A stretch of DNA of 64,000 nucleotides from CALDTK01 sp041744755 (GTDB lineage: Bacteria > Bacteroidota > Bacteroidia > Chitinophagales > Saprospiraceae). The notes beneath the pieces are model-generated. The model saw only the letters and a list, made by a program, of their open reading frames with translations, was not told the origin of the DNA and ran no database searches. Location: positions 50,334 to 114,333 of the forward strand of contig JBGTKC010000064.1 of the NCBI GenBank assembly GCA_041744755.1, given 5' to 3'. Of the stretch, positions 23,540-32,577 are shown piece after piece (the stretch's first letter is position 1; each line of letters starts with the position of its first letter). The position numbers and the translations under genes were made by a program.

Positions 23540-26070
23540 TACTGCGTCATCTCGAAGGTGTAAAGCACCTGCTCCACGATACCGTTGCCACTAGCCGCCT
23601 GCTGGTCGAGAATGATGTCGATCGTGATCATCTCCCCGGCGTCCTTTTCGGAGCTGTCAAACACGGCGTTCACGAATCCCGATGCCCCGGGGGCGATTTC
23701 GCCGCGGGTCCAGTCCAGGGTCGTACACTCGCATGCGCTCACGATCGCGATACTCGCCGGCACCCGGCCGACATTCTTGAAGGTGTAGCGGTGCTCGCGC
23801 TTATCCCCTTTGGCTACCTTCCCGAAGGCCACCTCACGCTGGTCAAAGGCGAGGATCGGAGCGCCGGTGAGGTCCTTTTCGTAGAAGAGCGAACTCATAT
23901 CCCCGTCGACGAGGGCTTTAAGATCCGACGGTGGTGGCGTAGTGTCACGGACCGCGCCATAGGCTTTCTGCTCGCCGACCGACTGTTTGCCGGAGCCCCG
24001 CGGCAGGGCCTGCGGTTCGGTCGAGCCGGTACGCCGCTGGCGCTTGACCTCAATCGTCGTCGGCCCCTCGATGATTTTAAACTCCGTGCGGCGATTGAAG
24101 CGATGCTCCTCGTCCGTGCAATTGACGTTGTTGGCGCACTTATTCAAGATCTGTGTCTCACCATAGCCCTGCGCCCGCAGCCGCGACCGGTCGAGGCCCT
24201 TGGCCACGAGGTAGTCCACCGCTCGCTGTGCGCGTCGCTGGCTGAGGTCGAGGTTGTAGGCGTCCTTACCGCGGGCGTCTGTGTGGCTACCCAGCTCCAC
24301 CACCATCGCCGGGTAATCGTTCATGATGCCCTCGATGTAGTCGAGGTCGGGTTTGGCGGCGGGCAGGATCTTGTCGTCGTCGTAGTCGTAGTAGATGTTT
24401 GCGAGTCGGATGGGCTGGTTCAAGGTAAGCTCGATGGTCTCCTCGCCGTCGGACCTCGCGCCCTTCTCTTGCTGGAGTACGAGCGTGCGCTGGAGGGTGG
24501 TTGGTTCGGTGACGCCTAGTGTGTTGAACTCCGTGCTCGCGACCGCGTAACCCGGCAGCCTGGCGATCAGCACGTAGTTGACGTCGTCGACGAGGGCGAA
24601 GTCGAAGCGATTGCCCTTCGGGTTGAGTTTTCGCGAAAGCACGGTCGTGTCGCCGTCGGTGACTTCCAGTAGGTCGAGCGTCACTCCCGGCAGCAGACCG
24701 CCGTCGCCGTCGAGCGTGAGCGCGAGCAGCTCGACGAGGATCGGCTCGACGTTGAGTACGAAGATGTCGTCGCAGCAGGTCTTCGACTTCACCGAGCGCG
24801 TCGGCGGGCGATTACTCGTCAGCACGCCGCGCTTGCCGCTGTCGTCCAGTTGGAAGTAGCGGTCGTCGTAACTCGAATTGAAGCCCTTGCCCATGTTGGC
24901 CGGCTCGCTCCATGCGTCGCCCGACCACTCCGCCCGGAAGATGTCGAAGCCGCCGAGCGTCGGTCGACCCTCGGTCGAGAAGTACAGAGTCCCGTCGCGG
25001 TAGTAGGGAGTGACGTCGTCGTAGGGCGAATTGATGACCTTGCCGAGGTTGACCGGGCGCGCGTAACCGCCACCCTCCTCGGCGGCGTAGTACAAGTCGA
25101 ATCCGCCGAGACCGCCCTCCATATCGGAGGCGAAGAAGACGACGGGCTTCCCGAAGAGCTCCCCGAAGGCAGGATTCTTCGCGAAGTAGTCCCCGTTCAA
25201 GAACCCTAACTCGTTGGCCGGGCCCCACGCGGAGCCGGTCTTCGTCGAGAGGTAGATCTTCGAGCTCGCCTGGCGTCGCCCGTCCAGTTCCGACCGCACG
25301 ATCAGCATCCGCTCGCCCTTTGCGTCAAGGGCCACGTTGACGGTCTGCGACCCCTCGCGGTTGATGTTCTTCGGCAGGGGACTGCCCTTTCGATACTCGC
25401 CGCCCTGTTCGGCCACGGAGCTGAAGATGCGGATGTCGGCACTCTCCTCCCCGGCTTCGGATATGAGGCCACTCTTGCCGAAGCCTGCGTAGTACAGCTC
25501 ACCCCCTGGCGCTATCACGGGCGAGTATTCCTGGTTGCTCGTGTTGACCATCCGCCCGGCGTTGGTCACTTTGATGCGCGGGGGCTCAGTCATCGTCAGG
25601 GCCATCTGCGCACCGGCGATCTCGATATCGGCCATCGCGACGAGCGGATGTTTTGGCGCCTGACGCCTAAACTCTTTAAAATTCTCGATCGCCTCCCCGT
25701 ACAGTCCCTGCATTTTCAGACTGCGCCCGATGTAGAAATACGCGTCCACCTTGGCGTCGTCGGTATTGCGGCGCATGGCACGTTCCAGGTAGCTGTTGGC
25801 CTTCGTGTAGTCGCGCAGCTCGTAGTTGAGCATCCCGATCCGGTAGGCGAGTTCACGGTCCTTCGTCTCCTCGTAGGCGTTCTGAAACCACTCCAGTGCG
25901 CTGTAGGGTCGGTCGGCGGCCAGTTCTTGCTCGGCCACGCGCAGCATGTCCACGACGCGAGACTTGGTCAAAGGCTGGGCGACGGCGGCCGTAGCCAGCA
26001 AACACGCAGACAGCAGACAGAGTAATGTCGGTAATTGGGCCGCGGGGCGGGAGTGGAGCAGTCGGTGCAT
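23539..26070 (-). CDS. PorE-like OmpA-family protein with C-terminal DUF1573 domain
   Basis: 843 residues with a signal peptide. Domain order: TPR repeats (about 30-150), PD40/WD40-like beta-propeller blades (180-430, with phrases such as YSPVIAPGGELYYAG and GTLYFSTEGRPTLGGFDIF), a carboxypeptidase-regulatory-like domain (450-540), an OmpA C-terminal peptidoglycan-binding domain (570-690, ELGSHTDARG and LSQRRAQRAVDYL), and finally a DUF1573 Ig-like domain (740-840, with HRYTFKNVGRVPA and SACECTT). The first four match PorE of type IX secretion. The added DUF1573 domain is unusual to my knowledge. It follows the PorP/SprF gene by 12 bases and is coupled to pnuC. Confidence 0.88.
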   Translation of the reverse strand: MHRLLHSRPAAQLPTLLCLLSACLLATAAVAQPLTKSRVVDMLRVAEQELAADRPYSALEWFQNAYEETKDRELAYRIGMLNYELRDYTKANSYLERAMRRNTDDAKVDAYFYIGRSLKMQGLYGEAIENFKEFRRQAPKHPLVAMADIEIAGAQMALTMTEPPRIKVTNAGRMVNTSNQEYSPVIAPGGELYYAGFGKSGLISEAGEESADIRIFSSVAEQGGEYRKGSPLPKNINREGSQTVNVALDAKGERMLIVRSELDGRRQASSKIYLSTKTGSAWGPANELGFLNGDYFAKNPAFGELFGKPVVFFASDMEGGLGGFDLYYAAEEGGGYARPVNLGKVINSPYDDVTPYYRDGTLYFSTEGRPTLGGFDIFRAEWSGDAWSEPANMGKGFNSSYDDRYFQLDDSGKRGVLTSNRPPTRSVKSKTCCDDIFVLNVEPILVELLALTLDGDGGLLPGVTLDLLEVTDGDTTVLSRKLNPKGNRFDFALVDDVNYVLIARLPGYAVASTEFNTLGVTEPTTLQRTLVLQQEKGARSDGEETIELTLNQPIRLANIYYDYDDDKILPAAKPDLDYIEGIMNDYPAMVVELGSHTDARGKDAYNLDLSQRRAQRAVDYLVAKGLDRSRLRAQGYGETQILNKCANNVNCTDEEHRFNRRTEFKIIEGPTTIEVKRQRRTGSTEPQALPRGSGKQSVGEQKAYGAVRDTTPPPSDLKALVDGDMSSLFYEKDLTGAPILAFDQREVAFGKVAKGDKREHRYTFKNVGRVPASIAIVSACECTTLDWTRGEIAPGASGFVNAVFDSSEKDAGEMITIDIILDQQAASGNGIVEQVLYTFEMTQ

Positions 26071-26082
26071 ACGCTACCTAAA

Positions 26083-27141
26083 TCAGATTTGCGGACAGAG
26101 TATTACCCGCTCGACCTGCGGTTGCTTGTAAATCTTAATCAAATACTGCACGCCGATCTCGACACCGCGCTGGAGGCCCTCTGCATTGGTCTGCAGCTGG
26201 TTCGCCGAGATGTCGAAGGCGGCGGCAATCCTGAGGTCACCGATGTCGACGCCCACCATCGGGTAGACGAAGCGCGCCGGGAGCCGCACGCCGAGCCCGG
26301 CCTTCACCAGCTTTCCCTTGTCCTCCCCGATATGCACGCCGGCCATACCCTGGAGCTGGGCGGCGAAAAAGCCGCCCCCCGTGATCTGGGTGAATACCTG
26401 CGGCTCGATAACGTACCGCTCGGAAATGAGCTGGCGGTAGGCGCCCTGTACGCTCACGGTAGCCGGTCGGGCGCCGTCCTGCGCCGAGGCGAGTGTGTAG
26501 GTCGCGCCGATGAGGTGGCGCACGTTGGCCCCGATGCGGAAGTTGCGTTCGGGGTCGATCTGTCGAGCGAGGCTTACGCCAAAACCGAAGTCAAACCCAC
26601 TGGAGTTAAGGTTCTGGCTGGCGCGCTCCATCCCTGCGCCTACCCCGAGGCCGCCGCCGCCCAGCCCGGCGGGCTGCTCCTCGGCGAGGATGATGTCGCG
26701 CGAACTGAGATCCGCGCGCCGCGCCATGACCCCGCCCTGGAGCCCGAGGCTCAGCACCGTGCGCGCGTCCCGCCCCTGCGACACGATCCGGTGGTAGCTC
26801 GCCGAGCCAAGACCGTACGTCGTCTGGAGGCGCGCCAATCCGGCAACGTCCTGGATGACGGTCCCGCCCACCCCGAGCCAGGCTTTCTGCCCGAGCATCA
26901 CGACGGGTGCGTCGACGTAGAAGCCCGGCGTCTGGTAGTTGCGTGAACTTCCGGGCGATATATTCTGGTCTCGGTACAACCCGCCCACGCGTGCCGTACC
27001 CTCGAAGCCCCCGGTGAGGGCGGGGTTCACCCACGTCGGCATCATGTCGAGCAGGCTGTAGTGAAGCTCCTGCGCCTGCAGCCCACCAGCGACTAGGAGC
27101 CCGGCTACCAGACAAATCGAACGGACGAGATTAACGAGCAT
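26083..27141 (-). CDS. PorP/SprF family outer-membrane protein (type IX secretion)
   Basis: 352 residues with a signal peptide, followed by the family opening H-Y-S-L-L-D ... PTWVNPALTGGFEGTARVGGLYRDQ, which is the hallmark of PorP/SprF proteins. Predicted beta-barrel with alternating strands. PorP/SprF paralogues pair with a PorE/OmpA-like partner in one operon, as here, and are thought to help attach or export gliding/adhesin proteins. A dispersed-motif copy at 26572 is read G-F-G-V-S. ATG 27139-27141. Confidence 0.9.
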   Translation of the reverse strand: MLVNLVRSICLVAGLLVAGGLQAQELHYSLLDMMPTWVNPALTGGFEGTARVGGLYRDQNISPGSSRNYQTPGFYVDAPVVMLGQKAWLGVGGTVIQDVAGLARLQTTYGLGSASYHRIVSQGRDARTVLSLGLQGGVMARRADLSSRDIILAEEQPAGLGGGGLGVGAGMERASQNLNSSGFDFGFGVSLARQIDPERNFRIGANVRHLIGATYTLASAQDGARPATVSVQGAYRQLISERYVIEPQVFTQITGGGFFAAQLQGMAGVHIGEDKGKLVKAGLGVRLPARFVYPMVGVDIGDLRIAAAFDISANQLQTNAEGLQRGVEIGVQYLIKIYKQPQVERVILCPQI

Positions 27142-27179
27142 CGGTGGAGGATTGTGACAAGGTTACGAAAATCCCCCGT

Positions 27180-28211
27180 CTACGTTCCGCTTCGTTTGTC
27201 AACGGTCGTCGCGCCGACTCCCACCGTCTCGAGTACCGCTTCCACCTGCGCCACGATGTGACTCGCCCGCTGATCGTGCATGCACCGGAAGTGTCCCCGA
27301 GGACACGCCGCGAACCCGATTCGGCTACAGGGCCGACAGGCCAGGCCGCCAACCTCGGCGTCGCGGTACGCACCCGCGGCGTCCCCGGGGTAGTAGGGGT
27401 ACAACCCGATCGCGGGGGCTGTACTCCCCCACACCACGACCATCGGCTTGCGCAGGGCGGCGCCGACATGCATGAGGCCCGTGTCCCCGGTGATGACGGC
27501 TTCGGCTTTCGCCAAAACGGCAAGCGACACGCGCAGCGGGAGCGCCCCGCAGAGATCTAGGACCTCGCCGGCGACAGACGCTCCGGTTATCTCGCGCGAG
27601 AGCTCCACGACGTCGGTGCCGCCGAGCAGGACCACCCTTCGGCCGAGACGCCGAATGACCTCGCACACGAGGCCCGCGGGCATGCGCTTCGTGAAGTGCG
27701 TCGCGCCGAGGACGATCACGACGTACGCGGGGCCCGAACCACAGGCCGCGGAGCTCGCCGCGGCGAGCTCCGCGGCCGTGGGAAAGTAGTCCAAGCCCTC
27801 GCCGTCCGGACGGACGCCCGTGTCGCGCAAGGCGGAGAAGTACCGATCGACGAGGTGCTCCCGCTGCAGCAGGTCCACGCCCCACAGCAACAGTGCCTTC
27901 TCGAGATTGCGCTTCCGGAACCCAATCGTCGCCGCCCCGAGTCGCACGCGGAGTAGATGACTGCGAATAGTGCCGTGAAGATCTACCACGAGATCGAAGC
28001 GTTCCGCCTTCAGTTTCGACACCACGCCCGCGGACCAAACGTGAACCCGATGAAGGTAGGGATTGTGGGCTACGATGGGCGCGAAGGCGGTCTTGGTCAC
28101 GACGTGCACCTCCGCCCTGAGTTGCTGGTGTAATGCGCGGAGCACGGGCGTGGTGACGACTAGATCGCCCATGGCCGAGAGCCGGATCACGAGAATTTTG
28201 AGCTTGGGCAT
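27180..28211 (-). CDS. Glycosyltransferase family 9 (heptosyltransferase-like)
   Basis: 343-residue GT-B enzyme. The start ILVIRLSAMGDLVVTTPVL is the GT9 hallmark, and the second half has VIVLGATHFTKRMP, LLGGTDVVE, DLCGALPL and the sugar-nucleotide motif ITGDTGLMHVGAAL. Such enzymes add heptose or a related sugar to the lipopolysaccharide core. The sugar cannot be told. A Cys/His-rich tail (CRPCSRIGFAACPRGHFRCMHD) is typical for family members. The gap upstream to the next gene (220 bases) shows nothing recognisable. Confidence 0.9.
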   Translation of the reverse strand: MPKLKILVIRLSAMGDLVVTTPVLRALHQQLRAEVHVVTKTAFAPIVAHNPYLHRVHVWSAGVVSKLKAERFDLVVDLHGTIRSHLLRVRLGAATIGFRKRNLEKALLLWGVDLLQREHLVDRYFSALRDTGVRPDGEGLDYFPTAAELAAASSAACGSGPAYVVIVLGATHFTKRMPAGLVCEVIRRLGRRVVLLGGTDVVELSREITGASVAGEVLDLCGALPLRVSLAVLAKAEAVITGDTGLMHVGAALRKPMVVVWGSTAPAIGLYPYYPGDAAGAYRDAEVGGLACRPCSRIGFAACPRGHFRCMHDQRASHIVAQVEAVLETVGVGATTVDKRSGT

Positions 28212-28431
28212 GGGTCGCTAGTCGTTTACGACGCGTCGGCCGGGATCGACGCGCGCAAAGAACGCGAAAGCTCCGGCGCGGGTCGCCGGCTATGACATCC
28301 GGTTCGGTGCGCCCGACCGTCCCGTCGGTGGGGAGCCAACGCGCCCTCAGCCAACCACGCATCTGCGCATAGGCGGCCTCACGACGGAGTCGCCCATAAA
28401 AATCGGTTCATGCGGTAGGTTACAGACGCCG

Positions 28432-29427
28432 TCACACCTCAAACCCCGCGCTGCCCCCCGGGTCTTCGGAGTGCCAGGCGAGGTGCAACAGGGCATCCCC
28501 CTGGTTGACGACCGGTGAGTTGTCCTGCCCGATAAGGAGGGCTGTGCGTGGGCTGCGTACCTCGTGCTCCCAGCGGCCATAGGGGTCGCGGAGGTGACCG
28601 AGCAGCTCCCCTTCCGCCACCGCGGCCCCGGAGGCGATCCGGTAGTCGAAGAGTCCCGCGCGATCGGCGCGCAGCCACCGGTGCCGGTCGAACCACTGCG
28701 TCGCGGAAGCCGCAGCGTGGCCGAGCGCGCTGCTCGAATCGATCATCCCGTGGGCTGCGAGCAGTCGGCGCACGCCCTGCTTGGCCTCCGTGATCGCCTC
28801 GGCGTTAAGGCGCATGTTCTCGCCGCCCTCGTAGACGAGGATGGACTTGCCGATGAGGTGGGCCGACTGCCGCAGACTCTTGTCGATCATGGGGCTGGCC
28901 AGTGCCACGGGGGCCGCGAAGGCTTTCGCCAAAACCTGTGCCTCCGGGTCCTCGGCCGCGTAGCGGATCTGAGGGTAGTTGTACACCGCGTTGCCGCCCG
29001 TGTGAAAGTCGACTCCGAAGTCGATGTGTGGGATGACGTCGTGGCGGAGGACGTAGGCGACGCGGCTCGCGAGACTACCGTGCATGTAGCCTGGGAACGA
29101 CCGATTGACGTCTTTGCCGTCGGGCACGTCGCGGGCGTAATTGAGGAAGCCGTAGACGTTAAGTAGCGGGATGGCGACCACCGTGCCGCGGGTAAGCTCG
29201 TCGAAGAGGCGGCCGCAGATCAGCTGCCGCACGATCTCGATGCCGTTGACCTCGTCTCCGTGGACGCCGCCGAGCAAGAGGACTATCGGCCCGGGCGCCG
29301 TGGCTCGGGCAACGTGCGCGCGGATGCGGATCGGCGTTCCGGAGGGGAGCTCCCCGACGTGCAGCTCGCGCCACTGGCGCCGTCCGAGGGCGACCGACTC
29401 CACCAGATTTGGACTTTGCTCCGTCAT
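28432..29427 (-). CDS. Succinylglutamate desuccinylase/aspartoacylase (AstE/AspA) family zinc hydrolase
   Basis: 331-residue M14-like zinc carboxypeptidase-fold hydrolase. Zinc ligands are in GGVHGDEVNG (His and Glu) and in the DFHTGG segment (His). The C-terminal third forms the small beta-domain with the lipoyl-like EGELLGHLRDPYG. Substrates of the family are N-acyl amino acids, but members linked to rimK genes are widespread and not characterised; a role in trimming the RimK product is a guess. It follows the RimK gene by nine bases. A dispersed-motif copy at 28922 is read V-L-A-K-A. Confidence 0.88.
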   Translation of the reverse strand: MTEQSPNLVESVALGRRQWRELHVGELPSGTPIRIRAHVARATAPGPIVLLLGGVHGDEVNGIEIVRQLICGRLFDELTRGTVVAIPLLNVYGFLNYARDVPDGKDVNRSFPGYMHGSLASRVAYVLRHDVIPHIDFGVDFHTGGNAVYNYPQIRYAAEDPEAQVLAKAFAAPVALASPMIDKSLRQSAHLIGKSILVYEGGENMRLNAEAITEAKQGVRRLLAAHGMIDSSSALGHAAASATQWFDRHRWLRADRAGLFDYRIASGAAVAEGELLGHLRDPYGRWEHEVRSPRTALLIGQDNSPVVNQGDALLHLAWHSEDPGGSAGFEV

Positions 29428-29436
29428 AATGACTTG

Positions 29437-30309
29437 TTACTGAGCCGGTAGCAATTGCGCAATGATAGCCCCGGCGACATCCACCCCGCTCGCGGCTTCG
29501 ATGCCCTCCAGGCCCGGGGAGGCGTTGACCTCCATGACGAGAGGGCCCCGCCGCGAGCGCAGCATGTCGACCCCTGCAACGTCTAGCCCGACGGCTGCCG
29601 CAGCGTCAAGGGCGGCTGTGCGCTCGGCCGCGGTGAGTTCCGCACGCACTGCGCGACCCCCTCGGTGGAGGTTGCTCCGGAACTCCCCGACGGCCGGGAT
29701 CCGTTCCATGCTGGCGACAATCTCGCCGCCGCAGACGATGACACGCAGGTCGGCGCCACCGCTGTCCGGGACGTACTCTTGGATCAGTACGCCCTGGTGG
29801 AGGCTACCGAACGACTGGAGTACGCTGAGCGTGGTTTGCATCTCCCGACTGAGCATCACACCGGCACCCTGGGTACTTTCGAGCAGTTTAATGATGACGG
29901 GGTGTCCGCCGAGGCGATCGATCGCGAAGGGGAGCCCATCGAGATCGTGGACCATGGCCGCAGCCGGTGTGGCGACGCCGTAGTCGGTAAGCGCGGTTTG
30001 TGCGCGCCACTTGTCCCGTGCAACCAAAAGTGCCTGCGGCGCTGGCGTTACCCGGGCGCCGGCCGCGGCGAACTGCGACAAGAGCGCCGAGCCCAGCTGG
30101 GTAAACACCGGGGAGAACCGACCGATGACGAGGTCCGGCAGGTCCAGCGGTTCGCCGTAGAGGTAGAACTCCAAGAGTCCTTCCGCGATCACGACGTTGA
30201 TAGTCAGGGGATCTATTACCTCGGCTTCGTGACCGGCCTTTTCGGCGGCGCTCACGAGGCCCTGCGTGGAGTACAGCGAGCGCCCGCGGGAGAGTAGGTA
30301 GATGAGCAT
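29437..30309 (-). CDS. rimK: RimK-type ATP-grasp ligase
   Basis: 290-residue ATP-grasp enzyme that ligates glutamate or a similar amino acid onto a protein or peptide, as RimK does on ribosomal protein S6. The N-terminal MLIYLLSRGRSLYST and the YVPDSGGADLRVIVCGGEIVASM plus FRSNLHRGG stretches match, and the metal-binding Asn lies in VMEVNASPGLEGIE. ATG 30307-30309 gives the family-typical N-terminus; the longer frame overlaps the divergent MFS gene. Paired with the AstE-like gene; the RimB protease-like partner seen elsewhere is absent. Its promoter region overlaps that of the MFS gene. Confidence 0.88.
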   Translation of the reverse strand: MLIYLLSRGRSLYSTQGLVSAAEKAGHEAEVIDPLTINVVIAEGLLEFYLYGEPLDLPDLVIGRFSPVFTQLGSALLSQFAAAGARVTPAPQALLVARDKWRAQTALTDYGVATPAAAMVHDLDGLPFAIDRLGGHPVIIKLLESTQGAGVMLSREMQTTLSVLQSFGSLHQGVLIQEYVPDSGGADLRVIVCGGEIVASMERIPAVGEFRSNLHRGGRAVRAELTAAERTAALDAAAAVGLDVAGVDMLRSRRGPLVMEVNASPGLEGIEAASGVDVAGAIIAQLLPAQ

Positions 30310-30367
30310 ACGCGGATCAGGCTGCGGGCTGGCGATCCGAATAGCGACCCCAGCGCGGGCGGCAAAG

Positions 30368-30375
30368 TACATTGG
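30368..30375 (+). promoter_or_regulatory. -7-like element TACATTGG before the MFS gene
   Basis: TACATTGG (one change from TAnnTTTG) ends six bases before the ATG at 30382. On the other strand the same spot reads ATGTACTTTG towards rimK, so the divergent promoters may overlap. Confidence 0.35.
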
Positions 30376-30381
30376 CCGGCC

Positions 30382-31698
30382 ATGACGATAATAGACGATA
30401 CGTTGCCGACCCTCAACGATCCGCGGACCGTCAGGGGCTGGGCGATGTTCGACTGGGCCAACAGCGCCTACGCCCTCGTAATTACCGTGGCGATATTTCC
30501 GGCTTACTACTCCGCCCTCTCCGACGAGCCCGTGCGGCTCCTCGGCTCGGACTGGCAACTCGGTAGCCTGTTCTCCTACGCACTCTCCGCGGCTTACCTC
30601 CTCCTCGCGGCGCTCTCGCCGCTGCTCTCGGGCATCGCCGACGCCGGGGGTAAGAAACTGACTTTCCTACGCGGCTTTACGCTCGTGGGTAGCTTGGCCT
30701 GCATCGGGATGTGGTGGTTCGAAGGGCTCGATCAACTCGGGATCGGGACGCTGCTATTCGTGTTAGCGACCATTGGGTACTCGGGAGCCCTGGTATTCTA
30801 CAACGCGTTCCTTCCGCAGATCGCCACCGCCGACCGCTACGACGCCGTTAGTGCACGGGGGTTTAGCTACGGCTACATCGGGAGCGTGATCCTGCTGATT
30901 GTGAGCCTGATTATCATACTGAACCCCGCTCTCATCGGCTTGCCGGCGGACGCCGTCGGTACTGCCACGCGGGTTAGCTTCGTGATGGTCGGGCTCTGGT
31001 GGCTCGGCTTCGCGCAGTACGCCTTCGCGCGACTCCCTAAAGATCGCAAGGTCGCCATGCCGGAGGGCTGGCTACAGCGCGGGTACTGCGAGATCGCGAA
31101 GACTTGGCAGCTGGCCCAGGCGCAACCGGCGCTCATTAGATTCCTCTCGGCGTTCTTCTTCTACAGCGCTGGGGTGCAGACGGTCCTGTTTCTCGCTAGC
31201 ACCTTCGCGGAGCAGGAGTTAGGATTCGAGACCATCGAGCTGATCATCGTCGTGTTGATCCTGCAGATCCTGGCGATCGCCGGGGCGTGGCTCTTCGCCA
31301 AGGTTAGCCAGCGCTACGGCAACATCGCTTCCTTGCTCGCGATGCTATCTATCTGGGTGCTGATCTGTGGCCTGGCGTATTTCGTCAACGGCAAGCCATT
31401 CTTCTACGCGATCGCTTGCCTCGTTGGCGTGGTCATGGGCGGGGTACAGAGCCTGAGCCGTAGCACCTACTCCAAGCTGATCCCCGCCGGGGAGGCCGAC
31501 ACGACGAGCTACTTCTCCTTCTACGACATCCTCGAGAAACTGTCGATCGTCGTGGGGACCTTTAGCTTCGGGCTCATCAATCAGATCACCGGCGGGATGC
31601 GGCTGAGCATGCTGACGTTGATGTTCTTCTTCCTGATCGGTGGGGCGATCTTGATGACGATGCGGGGGAAGAGGTTCAGGGGAATCGGCGGAGTTTAG
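30382..31698 (+). CDS. MFS transporter, UMF1/Atg22-like family
   Basis: 438 residues with twelve predicted spans. The signature of the UMF1 (Atg22-like) family, WAMFDWANSAYALVI, is at the N-terminus, and the second half has the GGVQSLSRSTYSKLIP motif before the FYDILEKLS segment. Members are widely annotated as MFS carriers; substrate unknown (amino-acid export is proposed for fungal Atg22). Ends before a hairpin shared with the convergent epimerase gene. Confidence 0.9.
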   Translation: MTIIDDTLPTLNDPRTVRGWAMFDWANSAYALVITVAIFPAYYSALSDEPVRLLGSDWQLGSLFSYALSAAYLLLAALSPLLSGIADAGGKKLTFLRGFTLVGSLACIGMWWFEGLDQLGIGTLLFVLATIGYSGALVFYNAFLPQIATADRYDAVSARGFSYGYIGSVILLIVSLIIILNPALIGLPADAVGTATRVSFVMVGLWWLGFAQYAFARLPKDRKVAMPEGWLQRGYCEIAKTWQLAQAQPALIRFLSAFFFYSAGVQTVLFLASTFAEQELGFETIELIIVVLILQILAIAGAWLFAKVSQRYGNIASLLAMLSIWVLICGLAYFVNGKPFFYAIACLVGVVMGGVQSLSRSTYSKLIPAGEADTTSYFSFYDILEKLSIVVGTFSFGLINQITGGMRLSMLTLMFFFLIGGAILMTMRGKRFRGIGGV

Positions 31699-31727
31699 AA
31701 GCAAGCTCAACGAGGGCCGTCCGCAAG

Positions 31728-31756
31728 CCGCCTGCGCAGCGGCGTCACGCAGGCGG
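31728..31756. terminator. Hairpin between convergent MFS and epimerase genes
   Basis: CCGCCTGCG (31728-31736) and CGCAGGCGG (31748-31756) form a perfect nine-base stem with an 11-base loop in the 69-base convergent gap. No U-run on either side, so a bidirectional terminator is likely but not proven. Confidence 0.5.
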
Positions 31757-31767
31757 ACAGGGCGGCG

Positions 31768-32577
31768 CTAACGTCCGCCACGCCGATTGCTATTGCTCAC
31801 GACTACCTTCCCATTGGCCCCGCCGGGCAGAAAGCTCGGTAGCGGCAGGCCCTCCGTTTTGGCGTAAGCCGTGTAGCGCTCGCGGCGCGTGCGGTGGTCG
31901 TCCTCCACGACGTTCTCGACGACCCGCATCCAGAAAGGCGCATCGAGGTATCGGCGGATCGTAGCGATGACCTGGTCGCGGTGCACGAGATTGGTCGGGG
32001 CATCGCCGTCGGCGAGATCGGTCCCGCCCGCCAGGTAGCGCCCCGGGTGGCGTTCGGCACCGTAAAGGCCAGCGAGACGAAGGATGACGTGTGGGCGCTG
32101 GGATTGCGCCTGGATCTGGGATTCGGCCAGGGCGAGCATCATGGCGCGGGGCTCCGGGCTGCGCAGGGGCGTATCCTCGTCGACGTGACCAGTGAGGTCG
32201 CCGTAGACCCCGGTCGAGGAGCAGAAGACGATCCGGCCCGAGGGCATATTCCGCCGGTACGCGAGCACAGCCGAGAGGAGGGCCCCGGGGTACTGTCGCA
32301 GGGCCTCCGGGCCGCGCGCGGGCGGGACGTTAAGTACGAGTTGATCGGCCGTCCACAGGAGGTCTTCTCTGGCGTGTAGCGGGTCGATTAAGTTTTGACG
32401 AAAGTCGCCCAGGGGCAAACGCAGGACGCTGGCCTGGATGCCGGCTGCCCGTAGCCCCGGTAGCTTAGCGGGCGAGGTGGTGGTGCCGTACACGTGGTAC
32501 CCCGCCGCCAGCAGGTTTTGCGAAAGCGGCAAACCCAGCCAGCCGCAGCCGAGTACCGCTACACTGCCCTTAATCAT
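31768..32577 (-). CDS. NAD(P)-dependent epimerase/dehydratase-like protein (YeeZ type)
   Basis: 269 residues of an SDR-like Rossmann protein. The N-terminal GxGxxG-like loop is AVLGCGWLGLPL, and FCSSTGVYGD with LRLAGLYG are family marks of the YeeZ-like group, which keeps the Ser-Tyr pair (SST-VYG) but lacks the normal YxxxK. Substrate not known. ATG 32575-32577 overlaps the stop of the upstream beta-helix gene by eight bases. A dispersed-motif copy at 31856 is read A-Y-A-K-T near the C-terminus. Confidence 0.8.
   Translation of the reverse strand: MIKGSVAVLGCGWLGLPLSQNLLAAGYHVYGTTTSPAKLPGLRAAGIQASVLRLPLGDFRQNLIDPLHAREDLLWTADQLVLNVPPARGPEALRQYPGALLSAVLAYRRNMPSGRIVFCSSTGVYGDLTGHVDEDTPLRSPEPRAMMLALAESQIQAQSQRPHVILRLAGLYGAERHPGRYLAGGTDLADGDAPTNLVHRDQVIATIRRYLDAPFWMRVVENVVEDDHRTRRERYTAYAKTEGLPLPSFLPGGANGKVVVSNSNRRGGR

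Noticed and set aside
26035..26946. A 303-codon plus-strand frame
   Set aside because: Antisense to the PorP/SprF gene, whose signal peptide and family motifs are clear. The plus frame has no recognisable domain.
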